Assembly (NCBI GenBank): GCA_024516155.1
Contig: JAJJXM010000012.1
Location: 496,001-560,000 of the forward strand
Origin: Pyronema omphalodes
Taxonomy: Eukaryota; Ascomycota; Pezizomycetes; Pezizales; Pyronemataceae
Direction: 5' to 3'
Length of the DNA: 64,000 nucleotides
The stretch's first letter is position 1. Each line of letters opens with the position of its first letter. Shown piece after piece: positions 11,199 through 22,469 of the stretch. Under the pieces are notes generated by a model that was not told the origin of the DNA, did not search any database, and saw nothing but the letters and a program-made list of their open reading frames with translations. Both the position numbers and the translations under genes were made by a program.

Positions 11199-12438
11199 GC
11201 AACAGGATAAACAGGGGTTAGGGTTATGAACCCGGATTCCGGCATCTGGAACTCTCCAAAATCTAAAGGTGATTTGGCCGTTTTTACCTTTGGCTAAATG
11301 GCGCTAAAACTGGGGGTTACTGCTTCGGAGGAGTGTCTTATAAAAATAGCTCATCGTAAAGACGTTTATAGCGAACTGAGTCAATGAGTGTCTGAATGAT
11401 CGATACTGTTAAGGACCGCTGAATTTGAAGATGTCTCGGGCAATAACGAATATCATTTATGATGTGCAATTGGGTCCAATTAGATCCGAATATCATTTAT
11501 GATGTGCAATTGGGTCCAATTAAATCCAAATACGGCCCAGGCAACGTGTTGCATTGACGTTACCCCGCATCGTACAAACGAAAGAAACAAATTGTCAGCT
11601 GAAAGATATGCAGGAAGCTGTTTACGGGAGAGGTGTCGTGCATATTCCCTCGTAACTAGAAACATGCCGAGTCCAACCGAGTGCTATCTCATGTTTATGC
11701 CGCCCGGTGAACCTGCCGCCGGTCTATCAGATTCAGACGGCGTATGTCGTGCATATAACAATACCTTCCGATCTCGGAAAAGTCGCTTTCAGGTGTTCGG
11801 GAATTAATTTCGAAAAATCTAAGTATCCGGAAACCAGGAATGCAAAAACATCAAAATCCAGCTGAAAGATTAGCCCTGTAGGTAATAGAGTGCCAACCTG
11901 GACATGGAGCATGCCGGAAAGGAGTTAGGGCTGCGGTTTGCGGGGCACTGCATTAATTACCCCACTTAAGTAGATCATGCAACATGCCCTGCAGGAGACG
12001 CGTGTGGTGGATTATTTTCATTGTCCAATCAATTGCTTCTCTTTTTAATAATTCGTCCAGATTGAGCACGAAATCGCGCTAATGCGTGACTTTTCAATGC
12101 TATTCCCATGATTTTTGCGTTGCTAAATCCCCCTAATAACCCCGCTATCAAGCGCTGAACTTGTCTCGATGTTCCGATCTTCTGACCTTGAGATAAACCG
12201 GTGGTGGTTTGTTCCGTAACGTGTTCTCGTAAACTTAGATGAATGAGAATTGACGATCACCAGCGTGTATAGTAAGGTTTTCCTTCAGCTGAACCAGTGG
12301 GAAAATATCTCGGACTTCTACAAACCCGACGGGAGAGTAAGGCAATAAAGACAATAACAATCCCCGACAATTACAGAGAAAACTTCCTCTTTCTCACACT
12401 GTTCAGCTATCTCTCGTCGTCTCAGTGCTGCCTCCGCA
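11199..12438. other. Intergenic region upstream of the Ppo gene
   Basis: Contains a 40-bp tandem duplication (11447-11486 and 11487-11526, unit CGAATATCATTTATGATGTG...). A pyrimidine-rich run (CTCTTTCTCACACTGTTC and following, ~12389-12430) precedes the Ppo start and is a plausible core promoter or 5' leader. No other gene is supported. Confidence 0.5.
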
Positions 12439-15400
12439 ATGAGCATCATCAAAGACATGCACGACCTCCGCACTGCGGTTCACACTACCATCGCCAACCG
12501 GCAAGACAAAGAGGAGCGTGTTTTTGGAAAAATCCTTGATGAGCTCCGCACAGCTGGTGGTGAATTTGCCAAGCATGCCGTTCTTGTTGTTGAGATCCTC
12601 AATGAGAAGCTTTCTGGACAGCTAACGGATGACCGTCACTTGTTGGTAAGTTGCAATTTTTCGATGTTGAATCTTGTTTGTATTAGATCTCGGTACTGAC
12701 ACAACCGGAAACATAAAGATTGAGAAAATTATCCGGCTCATCTCAAAACTCCCATCGACATCTTTTGCCCGTAGAAAGATCACCGAGATCCTCGTTGACA
12801 AACTATGGGACTCTCTCCACCACCCTCCGTTGACGTATGTCGGAGAACAGTACCAGTATCGGCAGGCCGATGGTTCCCACAACAACATCATGTACCCCGA
12901 TCTTGGAAAGGCCGGAACACCATATGCACGCACCGTGCGCTCCGAGACAAAGTCTCCCGGAGCAAAGCCGGACCCCGGTTTGCTTTTCGACCGTAAGTTC
13001 TGAACAAACAACGATTTCGAAGAGTGTGAAAAACTAATGTTTCGTAGTTCTTATGTCCCGTGGTGACGACTTCTCCCCGAACGAGGCTGGAATTTCTAGC
13101 ATGCTTTTCTACCACGCTTCTATCATTACTCATGGTATGCATTCTCTGTCGTCATTTTAAACTTGCCTTTTCAATGCGAGACATCGGCTTGCCCGGTCAT
13201 CTCGCCATCGCAACCCTTGACAACAGCAACTGACATCCACAGACATCTTCCACACCAATCGCCAAGACGCGAACATCTCCGACACCTCCAGTTACCTCGA
13301 CCTTGCACCTCTCTATGGATCCAACCAAGAGCAACAGAACCAAGTTCGTTCCTTCATCAATGGAGAGCTCAAGCCCGACACCTTCCATGAGAAGCGTCTC
13401 CTTGGTTTCCCTCCCGGAGTCAACGTCATGCTCGTGATGTACTCTCGTTTCCACAACCACGCCGCAAGACAATTGGCCGCTATCAACGAGGGAGGAAGAT
13501 TCACCGCTCCCAGACATATGCCCATGGAAGAGGGAATGAAGTGGAGGGATGAGCAGATCTTCCAGACTGCGAGATTGATCACAAACGGTCTTTACGTCAA
13601 TATCAGTTTGCACGACTACCTCAGAGCTATTGCGAATGTTCCCGCTACCGACTCTGACTGGACTCTTGATCCCCGTGTCAAGATTAAGAAGATCTTCAAT
13701 GCTGAGGGAGTTCCCCAGGGCGTCGGTAACCAGGTCTCGTGCGAGTTCAACTTGCTTTACCGCTTCCACTCCGCAATTTCGGACAGAGACGCAAAGTGGA
13801 CTAAGGAGTTCTACAAGAAGATCTTCCCCGGTCAGGACCCGCTCCAGATTTCTATGCCGGTACTTTTCCAGGGAATCAAGGCCTTCGAGGAGTCTATTCC
13901 TGAAGACCCATCGGTCAGAACTTTCGCAGACATCAAGAGAAACGCAGACGGAACTTTCCGGGATGAGGATTTGGTTCAGATCTTGAAGGAGAGTATCGAG
14001 GATCCCGCCGGACGTTTCGGTGCCAATCACGTTCCTGATATCTTGAAGCCCGTTGAGATTCTTGGAATTATTCAGGCCAGAAAGTGGCAATGTGCTTCTT
14101 TGAACGAGTTCCGCAAGTTCTTCAAGCTCAAGCCCTACGAGAAGTTCGAGGACATCAACGACGACCCCTATGTTGCCAAGACCTTGGAGCGTCTTTACGG
14201 TAACGTCGACAATGTCGAGATGTACCCAGGAATGTTCTTGGAGTCTACCAAGCCCAAGATGGACGCCGGAATGGGACTTTGCGCCCCTTACACTGTTTCC
14301 AGAGCCGTCTTCTCCGATGCTATCGTCTTGGTTAGAGGTGATCGTTTCTTGACCCTCGACTACACTCCTGCCAACCTCACCAACTGGGGTATCACTGAGG
14401 CTGCGTCGGACTACAAGACTTTGGGAGGAGCGAAGATGCACCACCTCATCTTGAATGCTTTCCCCAATCATATCAAATTCAACAGTGTCTACGCTATGCA
14501 GCCGTTCTACACTCCTACCAAGAGCAAGGAGATCTTTGAGAAGTTGGGAGTTGCGGACAAGTACTCCTTCGACGCTCCTTCTGCCAACAGCCGTCTCATC
14601 CCCATTACTTCCCTCGCTGGTCTTAAGCAGGTCCTTTCCAACAAGCAGAACTTCCGCGTCCCATGGGGAGCTAAGATGTCCTCCCTCGAGAGCTACATGT
14701 TGGCCTCCGACAGACCTGAATGCGCCGCTCAGCGTGAGGTTGTCAAGGATGCTCTATACGGTCCTAACGGTTCATTGCAGAATTTTGCCACGTACAGCGA
14801 GGAGATCACTCGTAAGCTACTGAAGCGCGAGGCTTACGAGCTCGGCCGCAAGGGAGTCCACCAGGTCGATATCGTCAAGGACATCTCCAACCTCGCTGCT
14901 CTGCACTTCGCTGCCGAACTCTGCTACCTTCCCCTCGAGACCGCTCCCAACGGCTCCGGAAAGTCCTACACCGAGGAGCAGCTTTACAAGGTCCTCTGCG
15001 ACATCACCACCTACGTCTTCTCCGACGCGGACCCCACCCGCTCCTGGGCCCGTCGTCGCGATGCGCAGGAAGGAACCGCTAAGCTCTGCGCCGAGATGGA
15101 GCGCATCGTTCAGAGCCTTCCTCCCGCTGCAATTTCCGCATCGGCAAACCCTAACCCTACCACCCCTGTCACTGGTTACGCGCCCAAGACCATACTCGGC
15201 AAGCACCTCGCCGGCCGTCTTACGGCCGCTAACAACGCCGCACAATCCATCGTCGGCGCCGCAGAGGTGGGCGGTGGATGCCCAGTCGGCAATGGACCTC
15301 TCGGCAGCTACGGTATCAACATGGCTCGCAAATTGGTCGCCAGTGGTCGCAGCGCCCGTGAGGTGGCTGAGATTCTCGTTGGAACTGCTTCTGCTTTCGT

Positions 15401-16039
15401 CGCCAACACTGCTACCGCGTTTGCGCAGTTGATAGACTTCTACCTTGAGAAGGCTAATGAACCCCACTGGAATGAGATTAAGAAGCTTTCTGCTGAGAAC
15501 TCGGCTGCCGCTGATGAGAAGTTGACAAAATACGTCTTGGAGGGATTCCGTCTTTCCAACACCCTTGGAATCGCGCGTATTGCTGTGCCTGACAGCGACT
15601 CCGTGTCCGTTAAGGACCATGGTGTCACTGTCACTGCCAAGAAGGGAGATCGTCTTTTCATTAGCTTTGTCGCTACTTCTCGCGACCCGCTTGCTTTCCC
15701 TTCACCGTAAGTTTCCCCCAACGTCCCTGTAACTATTGAAAGTTGCTAACCCGGAACAGAAATGAGATCAAGCTCGACCGTCCCATCGACAACTACGTCA
15801 CCTTCGGAGAGGGTCCTCACCAGTGCCTCGGAAAGGACCTCAACATCGTGCACAGCCGCGCTATGTTGAAGGTTCTCGCACGTCTTCCTGGCCTTCGCCG
15901 CACCCCCGGTGACGAGGGACACTTGAAGTTCGTCCCCAAGCCCGGTGGATTGAAGGTTTACTTGACTCCTGATTGGAGCGAGTACACGCCTTACCCTACT
16001 ACTATGAAGCTTATGTGGGATGGTGCTCCTCCTTCCTAG
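12439..16039 (+). CDS. ppo: Psi-producing oxygenase / linoleate diol synthase type fatty-acid dioxygenase-P450 fusion
   Basis: Five exons: 12439-12645, 12719-12992, 13048-13134, 13243-15706, 15760-16039, giving 1103 residues, close to the usual ~1080-1120. The N-terminal half is a heme peroxidase-type dioxygenase: a distal His region (ITHDIFHT), YLDLAPLYGS, YSRFHNHAARQL, and the radical Tyr/proximal His motif, here YRFHS (~362-366), where most Ppo enzymes have Tyr-x-Trp-His. The C-terminal half is P450-like: ExxR at 956-959 (EGFR) and the heme-thiolate loop FGEGPHQCLG with Cys1033. With the thiolate Cys present the P450 half should be active, unlike PpoC-type enzymes. Family role: dioxygenation of linoleic/oleic acid, then isomerisation to oxylipins controlling sporulation and secondary metabolism. 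The exact product (5,8-diol, 7,8-diol or hydroperoxide) cannot be told from sequence alone. Confidence 0.95.
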
Positions 16040-16845
16040 GTGTTTTCTGCTAGAGTTGGGATTATGAATTTATGAAAATATGGGTTGGGTTACATGTTTG
16101 GTTTTGGTTTTGGTTTTGGTTTTTTGTATTTATTGTTATGTCTTTTTGTTTATGGGTTTATGAAATATATGGGGTTCACGAATCTGTTTCAAAATGATTT
16201 CATAAACGACTGCAGTGTTTTTAAGGTTCACAAGTATCATTGGAGCCATAACGTCTCTGGCACTCGACTAGACTTCACTCTGAACTTCACACTCAACCAG
16301 CTGTATGCTAGCTATGGTTGCATAGCTGTACTTAACTACACGATCATTAAGATCATTGAATTCAGTTCTCGCCGGCCTCCTTCTAGTCTGGAGTACGACA
16401 AGATGATATGTGATATCCCGGGCACCCGTACTGCCGTCCTTCAACTTTAGGCTTTGCTGCAAGGATCTTGAGTGATCACAGTGATGGTGGGGAAAAAAAA
16501 AAAATCATGCAAATCTGAAATTCAGCTGAATCTAATATTTGTCCTCTGGTGGCCCGTTTTAAGCGCTTTGTATGTATCGGGGCATCGCCGCCGATCACTA
16601 GTATGCATGCACTATGTACATACCTACTTTCGGGACTTCTTTGCTAAGAGCGACTTTCTTTATGGCCCGAGACCCCGCGTTTTCAGCTCCTTGTGAGGCC
16701 TTGGAACTTTGTCGACTTTGTCGACTTTGTCAAGCTGTTTACTACTCATCATCATCCGACTTCTGCAGTTCATAGCGTTCACTGCTTCGATGGTGTCCAG
16801 ACTCTGAGGATATGCGGGATATGCGGTAATAATAATAATAATCTT
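16040..16845. other. 3' flank of the Ppo gene
   Basis: T/G-rich run (GGTTTTGGTTTTGG repeats near 16097-16120) just after the stop, probably the 3' UTR, then unremarkable sequence with a small (TTTGTCGAC)n run near 16710. No supported gene. Confidence 0.5.
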
Positions 16846-16902
16846 AGTCCTGCATGGGCCTTTTAGGCCTCGGTCAGCGTATGATTCAATAAATAAATAA
16901 AT
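16846..16902 (+). mobile_element. Extremely 5'-truncated LINE 3' tail, family 1
   Basis: Contains the core CATGGGCCTTTTAGGCCTCG, then CAGCGTATGATTCAAT and an (AATA)n tail. It is flanked by AATAATAATCTT at 16834-16845 and again at 16903-16914, which fits a target duplication, though the word is low-complexity. Confidence 0.65.
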
Positions 16903-16961
16903 AATAATAATCTTTCATTCTGTATACAACCTTAATGGTTAAGAAAGTTGTAATTCCTATT

Positions 16962-17012
16962 TGTTTTTGTTTTGTTTTGTTTTGTATCATACACTGTTCG
17001 AGGCCTGAAAGC
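16962..17012 (-). mobile_element. 51-bp LINE 3'-end insertion with 14-bp target duplication, family 2
   Basis: On the minus strand it reads GGCCTCGAACAGTGTATGAT followed by an (AAAAC)n tail. The 14-mer TTGTAATTCCTATT lies on both sides (16948-16961 and 17013-17026). The tail matches the 3' end of the LINE at 17133-18699. This is what target-primed reverse transcription aborted after ~50 bases would leave. Confidence 0.85.
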
Positions 17013-17132
17013 TTGTAATTCCTATTACATTTTTCCCGAACTTATATAATCCAACGAACGCTTGTCTATCTATACCTAAGAAAGCTAGCGGGGTTACTCT
17101 TGACACATGTCAAGTACATACCCTTTCCCTGC

Positions 17133-18268
17133 TATCCAGCCCCCCGTCTCCGACCGCCGACATCGTCAGGCAACTAACTCAGCGCGCCACAACTCGCTCG
17201 GGCTTCCATCACGTCGAGAGGGTCTTCCCCCCTCTCCCCCAACAGTTCCCCGGTACCGTCGTCATAGCATCGAGGGACGAAGCAACCGAGTGCGCGTTGC
17301 AATGGAGAAACCTTGGATCCGCCTGCGTTTGGACCGACGGGTCTCGTATAGAAGATGTCGCTGGTTCAGGCTTCGTTCGTTACGTGAGAGGCACCCTCAC
17401 CCCCTCCTCCTTCTGCGTGGGACGTCATGCAGAAGTATACGACGCCGAGCTTCATGCCATGCTGATGGCCCTGCGTGATTACTGGGATAATTACCATTAC
17501 TCAGTAACCCGCCCCCCCCCGCTCCTCACTATTTTCTCCGATGCACAAGCTGCGCTGCAGCGCCTGCTCTCCGACGTGCCTGGCCCGGGCCAGATCTTGC
17601 AGCGCCTGATCGCGACGGAGGTCGCAAAACTCCGCGCCTTCACCGGCATCGAGGTAGTCTTCCGGTGGGTACCCGGACACAGCGACATCCTCGAAAACGA
17701 AGCTGCGGACGCAGCAGCAAAACACGGTACAAGCCATCGTTGTTTGGCCCCCCCCCTCCGAGGGTGTGCAAACCCCGTCTGCTCTCCCCTCCCTTGGACG
17801 TCGCTGGCGCACGTCAACCGCGCAGTGACGGAGATCCCCAAAGCGATCGCCTCGAAGTGGGTACGCCAGCGTACCGACCTTCACGCAGCTTACCGCCCAC
17901 GAAGGAAGTGGGGCATCCGCGACGGCCTGAAGACCGTGCCGAAACACCGGGCTGCGGTGTTCTACCAGCTTGCCTCCGGTCACGCGCTGATAGGCACCCA
18001 CCTGGTGCGCATAAAGAAAAAAGACTCCGATCGCTGTTGGTGGTGCGATTCCGGAGAACGCCAAACGCGAGGTCACCTGTTTGGTGCCTGTGATCGCTGG
18101 CAACGTGAGTACGAGGTACTCACTCAAGAGGTGGAAAAAATAACTGGAAAGCCGCGGCGACGGCGGGGAAGGCTGAAGGCGGTGGAGATTTTTTCGGACG
18201 ATCGGCTTACCAAAGCGATCTTGGAATTCCTAGCAGCCACGGAGGTGGGTAGGCGCTATGTGGAATGA
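17133..18268 (+). pseudogene. LINE ORF2 remnant: RNase H and C-terminal zinc-knuckle region
   Basis: The frame is open from the first bases of the truncated element to the stop. RNase H signatures: WTDGS (first Asp), DAELHAMLMAL (Glu in helix), FSDAQAAL (second Asp) and WVPGHSDILENEAADAAAK (His/Asp). Downstream lies the Cys-rich CWWCDSGERQTRGHLFGAC, the CCHC-like motif usually found after RNase H in fungal LINE ORF2. All RNase H acidic residues are present, so the domain was intact when copied; the protein lacks endonuclease and reverse transcriptase and cannot move itself. Its GC content is clearly higher than that of its surroundings. Confidence 0.9.
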
Positions 18269-18699
18269 GAATGGCACGGGTGGGTGAGGCCAAATTGGGA
18301 GGATACGGGGAATGAGGTGATAAGGGATGCGGGGATTTTCCCTTTTTTCTTTTTCGTTGGGTTAAGACGCGTATCTTTGGTTTCCTCTGTTTTTCTCGCG
18401 ATGTGTTAGAGCAGTCCGCTTCTAAGCGACTTTGTCTCCTTTTCTTTTCATTTTCTTTTCTTTCTTTTCTTTTTTCTGGGGGTGCACGGTTTGACTGAGT
18501 GTTTTCTCTTTTCTTTTTATTTTTTCTTTTTTATTTTTTTTTTATTTTTTTTACTTCGGGGGTGTGTAACGGGGATAGGAGATAGGGGCGCCTCACTAGG
18601 TGGTCTTGGCCACGAGGACGGGATACCAGGATTTCTTTCTTCCTGCATAGGCCTTTCAGGCCTCGAACAGTGTATGATACAAAACAAAACAAAACAAAA
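17133..18699 (+). mobile_element. 5'-truncated non-LTR retrotransposon (LINE, Tad1-like) with 12-bp target duplication
   Basis: Bounded by direct repeats CCCTTTCCCTGC at 17121-17132 and 18700-18711. It ends in GGCCTTTCAGGCCTCGAACA, then GTGTATGATAC and an (AAAAC)n tail. It retains only the C-terminal part of ORF2 (RNase H and zinc knuckle) plus a T-rich 3' UTR (about 18270-18640). Assignment to the Tad1-like group rests on the RNase H domain and fungal host; reverse transcriptase, which would decide it, is missing. Confidence 0.9.
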
Positions 18700-18711
18700 C
18701 CCTTTCCCTGC

Positions 18712-20073
18712 AGAGAGTGACAGTGACTACTTATCCTGAGCATCGGGTAACCCTCCTTTGAGGGCAAACCCAGGTAACCAAGAGACACCTGTGAGAGCGA
18801 CATGGGATTCGATCCCTTTGGCTTTGCGCAGTTGCAGGAATTCATACCACTACATACACCAAGATGCAAGGACCACCACTACACCACTGGGATATGCGGG
18901 GTATGCGGCTCGCGATGGGCGCGGGGGTTACCGAGAGTCCGTGTGTGCTCTGCCGAATGCAGGGCGTAAGGCGTATTCAAGTGTTTTGAAATTACAGCTG
19001 CTGATGATGAAATTGTTTTCAATTTTCAGAGTTCATCGAGATGTGGAAACGCGCGGTCTACCGAGTTTTATGCAATGTTTATAATTTGATTATTTTCAAT
19101 TTTGTATGTCGCATCCATCATGCGTAGTAATAATAAATTCTAGTTCCAATTCACACTCCCACACTCCGAGGAGAACTCCACCATATCACGTAGGAATGTG
19201 GTGTACGTACTACGTAGCCCAGTAAGCGAAAGTTGTTTGATGTTACACAGATTATAAACAATTTAGTAGAAGCACAGCAGCCATAACGAGCTGAAAACAA
19301 TAAGTCACATTTTATGAACATTAATACAGCCAGAAAACAAGTTCAGACAAATTATGTTTCAGAGTTCAGAGTTCTCTCTGCAACTAATTGCACAAGCCAT
19401 TTAATAAACACAATCGGCGATGTGAAAATGGTCGACGTTCTCTTAACAGTGAGACATACATATGCGCGCACTTGTAAATATCTGCAAAATTCGTGACTTT
19501 GCAACAACAAGTATTACATCAAAAAACGTACATCTTCAGGCTGAACAAGTCACCCGCGAAGACATTAAACATTCACTGCATGCACAGTCACTCCTTCGCT
19601 TTCAGGATATGATCCTCTCGAAGCTTTCTCCAATTAATCCGAGCACCTACAAATCTGCATAACTAGGAAACAATCCCCAATATGCATCTACGCTCGTACC
19701 GTGGTTCCGGTTTAGCGTACCGACATCTGCAACGTGCCAACCCCCGCCGTTGGGCATGGGCCCCGCTCACTAACGGCACTAACCTTCCGACTAGGGTAAG
19801 CGAAGGCATGGTTACTATATATTTACCTGCATAATAAAATGGTGAAACCAATAAATGCCCACTTCGCGTCTTCTACCGAAGCTTGAGATGCAACAACCCT
19901 AACCCATGAACCCCAAGTTTTTGAAACGAAAAATTCCCAATGACAAAATCCATCCATTGTGACTAACTGAATAGCTAAGAAATACACTTGAAACCCGCCA
20001 AAAAAAAAAAAAAAAAACTAGAGAATTTCATGTTTCTACATGATTTCCGTTCCATCATCGCTACTTTCCAAGC
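18712..20073. other. Intergenic region
   Basis: No gene found. Frames are short and unsupported, base composition is AT-rich, and no repeat or RNA gene was recognised. Confidence 0.5.
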
Positions 20074-21328
20074 TTATGGGGCTGCGGGGGTCTTTGGTTT
20101 CTTAGTCTTTTTGGGCTTCTTTTCTTTGACTATGGTACTGATGTTGTCCACCAACTGTGAATTCATGGGTTAGCTCATCTTGCGGAAAAGAAGGGAGAGG
20201 CTTTCTTACCCAGTTGTCCAAGTTCGCCTCGTTATCCTTAAGCTCCTGAATCTTGTCATCTAGCTTCTCCGAAGTACAGTGAACATTCGGCTTCAACGCC
20301 GCATCATTAAACAGCCCAGTAATGAAAGCCGTCGCCCTCTCCTCATGGCCAATTTGGTTAACCTGGTACCTAATGGCTATCCCCAGTGTTAGCACCGATT
20401 TACGAAACCCTGACCCCGCCCGTCTGGAAACCTACCAGTATTCCTCGCATCCTTTCCAAGGTATTTCTCAACCTCATTTACACTCTCCACAATGACGTTC
20501 CTAAAATGATCATTCGCCTCCAAGTAAGGCCATCCATCCGTGATAACCAAAACAAACAACGGCTTCTCCAATCCCGTGATAATCCCCTTAGCAGGATTCT
20601 TCGCCGGCGCCCTCAACTTCGCATAAAGCATCGGTTCCAAGATCTTAGACTTTAACATAGCACCAATAGGTGTGTAACCGGTGTATGGAACCCCCTTTAC
20701 AGCCGCTTCCATAGCATCCATATTCGTCATCTTATCCCAAGTTCCATTATCATTAGCATTGATAAAACGCATCGAGATAGATCCTTCCTTCATAGGCAAG
20801 ATAACTCGACCGAAACGACGGACAAAGGTAGCCTGCGTGGCAATACGGTTCTCTTGCGTCATGGAGTAGGAGTCATCGCAGTAGAGACAGACGTCGTAGA
20901 GACAGATTCTAACGACGGTGGCCATCTTTTCTGGGTCTTTGATTGGGTATGCGGGGTCTGCTAGGTTGTTGGCGGCGTTATTGGAGAGGTCTTCGATGCG
21001 CTGATCTCCGGGTGGGTAGAAGCCGCCCAGGTTGTTGTCTTTGATGAAGTCGTTGCAGACATCTTTGAAGTCCTCGGGAGTCGTCGGGGGCTGTGATGCG
21101 GTCAGTAAGGGGAGAGGGAAAGCGGATAGAGAGGGCACGAACTGGTCGCTCAGGTCTATCATCGTCCTTCTTGAGTTTGGAACCGACAATGTAGCCAATT
21201 AACTCGTTGATGTCAACATCCAGACGGTTTAGGAGCTCGTCGGGGATTGGATTCTCTTCCTGGCCGTCATAGTTGATGACGCCTTTAGTGCCGTCGATGC
21301 CGAGGTATCGGCGGATGTTGAACGCCAT
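20074..21328 (-). CDS. von Willebrand factor A (vWA) domain protein, hypothetical
   Basis: Four exons: 21328-21143, 21090-20436, 20376-20210, 20154-20074; 362 residues, introns 52-59 nt, frame continuous. The start ATG has a good context (AAACATGGCG). A vWA fold is indicated by a hydrophobic strand followed by DDSYS (134-138), matching the DxSxS metal-ion (MIDAS) motif, then YTGYTPIGAML with the conserved Thr and FVLVITDGWP with the MIDAS Asp. The C terminus is Lys/Pro-rich (EKKPKKTKKP), possibly a nuclear-localisation or nucleic-acid-binding tail. There is no signal peptide, so it should be cytosolic or nuclear. Partner unknown. It is transcribed divergently from the RNF216-like gene with ~1.1 kb between the starts. 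Confidence 0.88.
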
Positions 21329-22469
21329 GTTTGTTGTATGTAGATGAAAGAGGTGAAAAAAGAAGAAGAAGGCAGAGTAGGAGGGAAGCTCTCGTGCTGT
21401 ATCATACAACAGTGAGTCTTCTGTGGAGTTTTAAGGTGGTAAGATATGTTATCTTTCTTCAAGGCTCAGAAGCTCCGGGTAGCTATCGGCGAGTGATCAA
21501 TCCTGTGAGGTGAATTAATGACCAATCAAAGGCTCCGCGAACTCTCTGACGCATTGATGCATCACTGGTGCTTTAGTTGGGATTGAATTCAGCTGAATGT
21601 GATCCCCTGAGACATTGCCCCGCACTCGGAGCACACGCATGTAAACAGATCATCACAGTGGGGTCTTAGTCGATGATAATTGTGACCTAGATCGCTTATC
21701 GATCTACGCTTGGTATCATTAACATGCGAGGTTTAAGCTCGACAAGGTCAGAGCTAATTATTCAGGGCACACAATACTCTGAAGATACGGATTTAACCCC
21801 AGTCTTCAGCTGATCGACAACGTATTTCAGCTGCCCATCACGGCGGATTGGGAATTAAAGAGTAATTAGTACATATTTACTCCAAGAACTTAACGCGTCA
21901 CTCGTCGGACGAACCAATAGTAGAACTGATACATGCAGATTCAGTAGCACTGCACCAGCGGGCAACGCGGAGCTGAATGTTTGATGCACATGAGCAACAT
22001 GCAAACAAAACAATTTGGCCAGCTGTCTAGTCCGAGTGGATTGAAAGTCAATTCGCGGACTTCCGCAGAGTGTAAATTAGAAGACAGTTGGGTAGATAGG
22101 GCATCGAATCCACCCCACATATCGGCGAGCACCCCCACCCGGTCTTGGAAACGTCCTTCGTCCTATGACGTATGCTGGATGTTCAAAGCAGCTGAGATCC
22201 GGCGGGGTACTTCGCCGTCGGCGGACCTTGTCAAGCGGGGTATTAAAAGTGATATACCATGATATCAGAAAATATCCGGAGACAAAAGCTTGGAGAGTTT
22301 TGTCGAAATCAAACCCCTCCCCGAGATAGCTCTCTTCCGGCCTCTGTTTTGTTAAACATCATCTCCACTACCACCTCGTCTTGGAGTTTCTCTTCGAGTC
22401 TCTCTTGAAGTTCCCTCACTTCACCTATTTCCTATCACCTCAATTATCCTTTTTTTTTGAGAGCATAAC
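21329..22469. promoter_or_regulatory. Divergent intergenic region between the vWA and RBR ligase genes
   Basis: No gene inside. Before the RBR gene start there is a pyrimidine-rich stretch (about 22370-22450, CTCTTCGAGTCTCTCTTGAA and similar), typical of fungal core promoters or leaders. A shared promoter for the two genes is inference from the layout only. Confidence 0.4.

Noticed and set aside
11214..11226. TTAGGGTTA beside the hairpin transposon, thought of as telomere repeat
   Set aside because: Only about two imperfect units; no array, so not evidence of a telomere relic.
13197..14471. Long minus-strand frame (424 codons) and another at 14817-15620
   Set aside because: Antisense shadows of the Ppo gene caused by its codon bias; no domain, no splice logic.
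15145..15162. CCCTAACCCTACC in the Ppo gene as telomere-like
   Set aside because: It encodes an in-frame Asn-Pro linker inside a confident exon.
18790..18840. GATTCGATCCC as a tRNA B-box
   Set aside because: No A-box, no acceptor stem or anticodon arm could be drawn around it.
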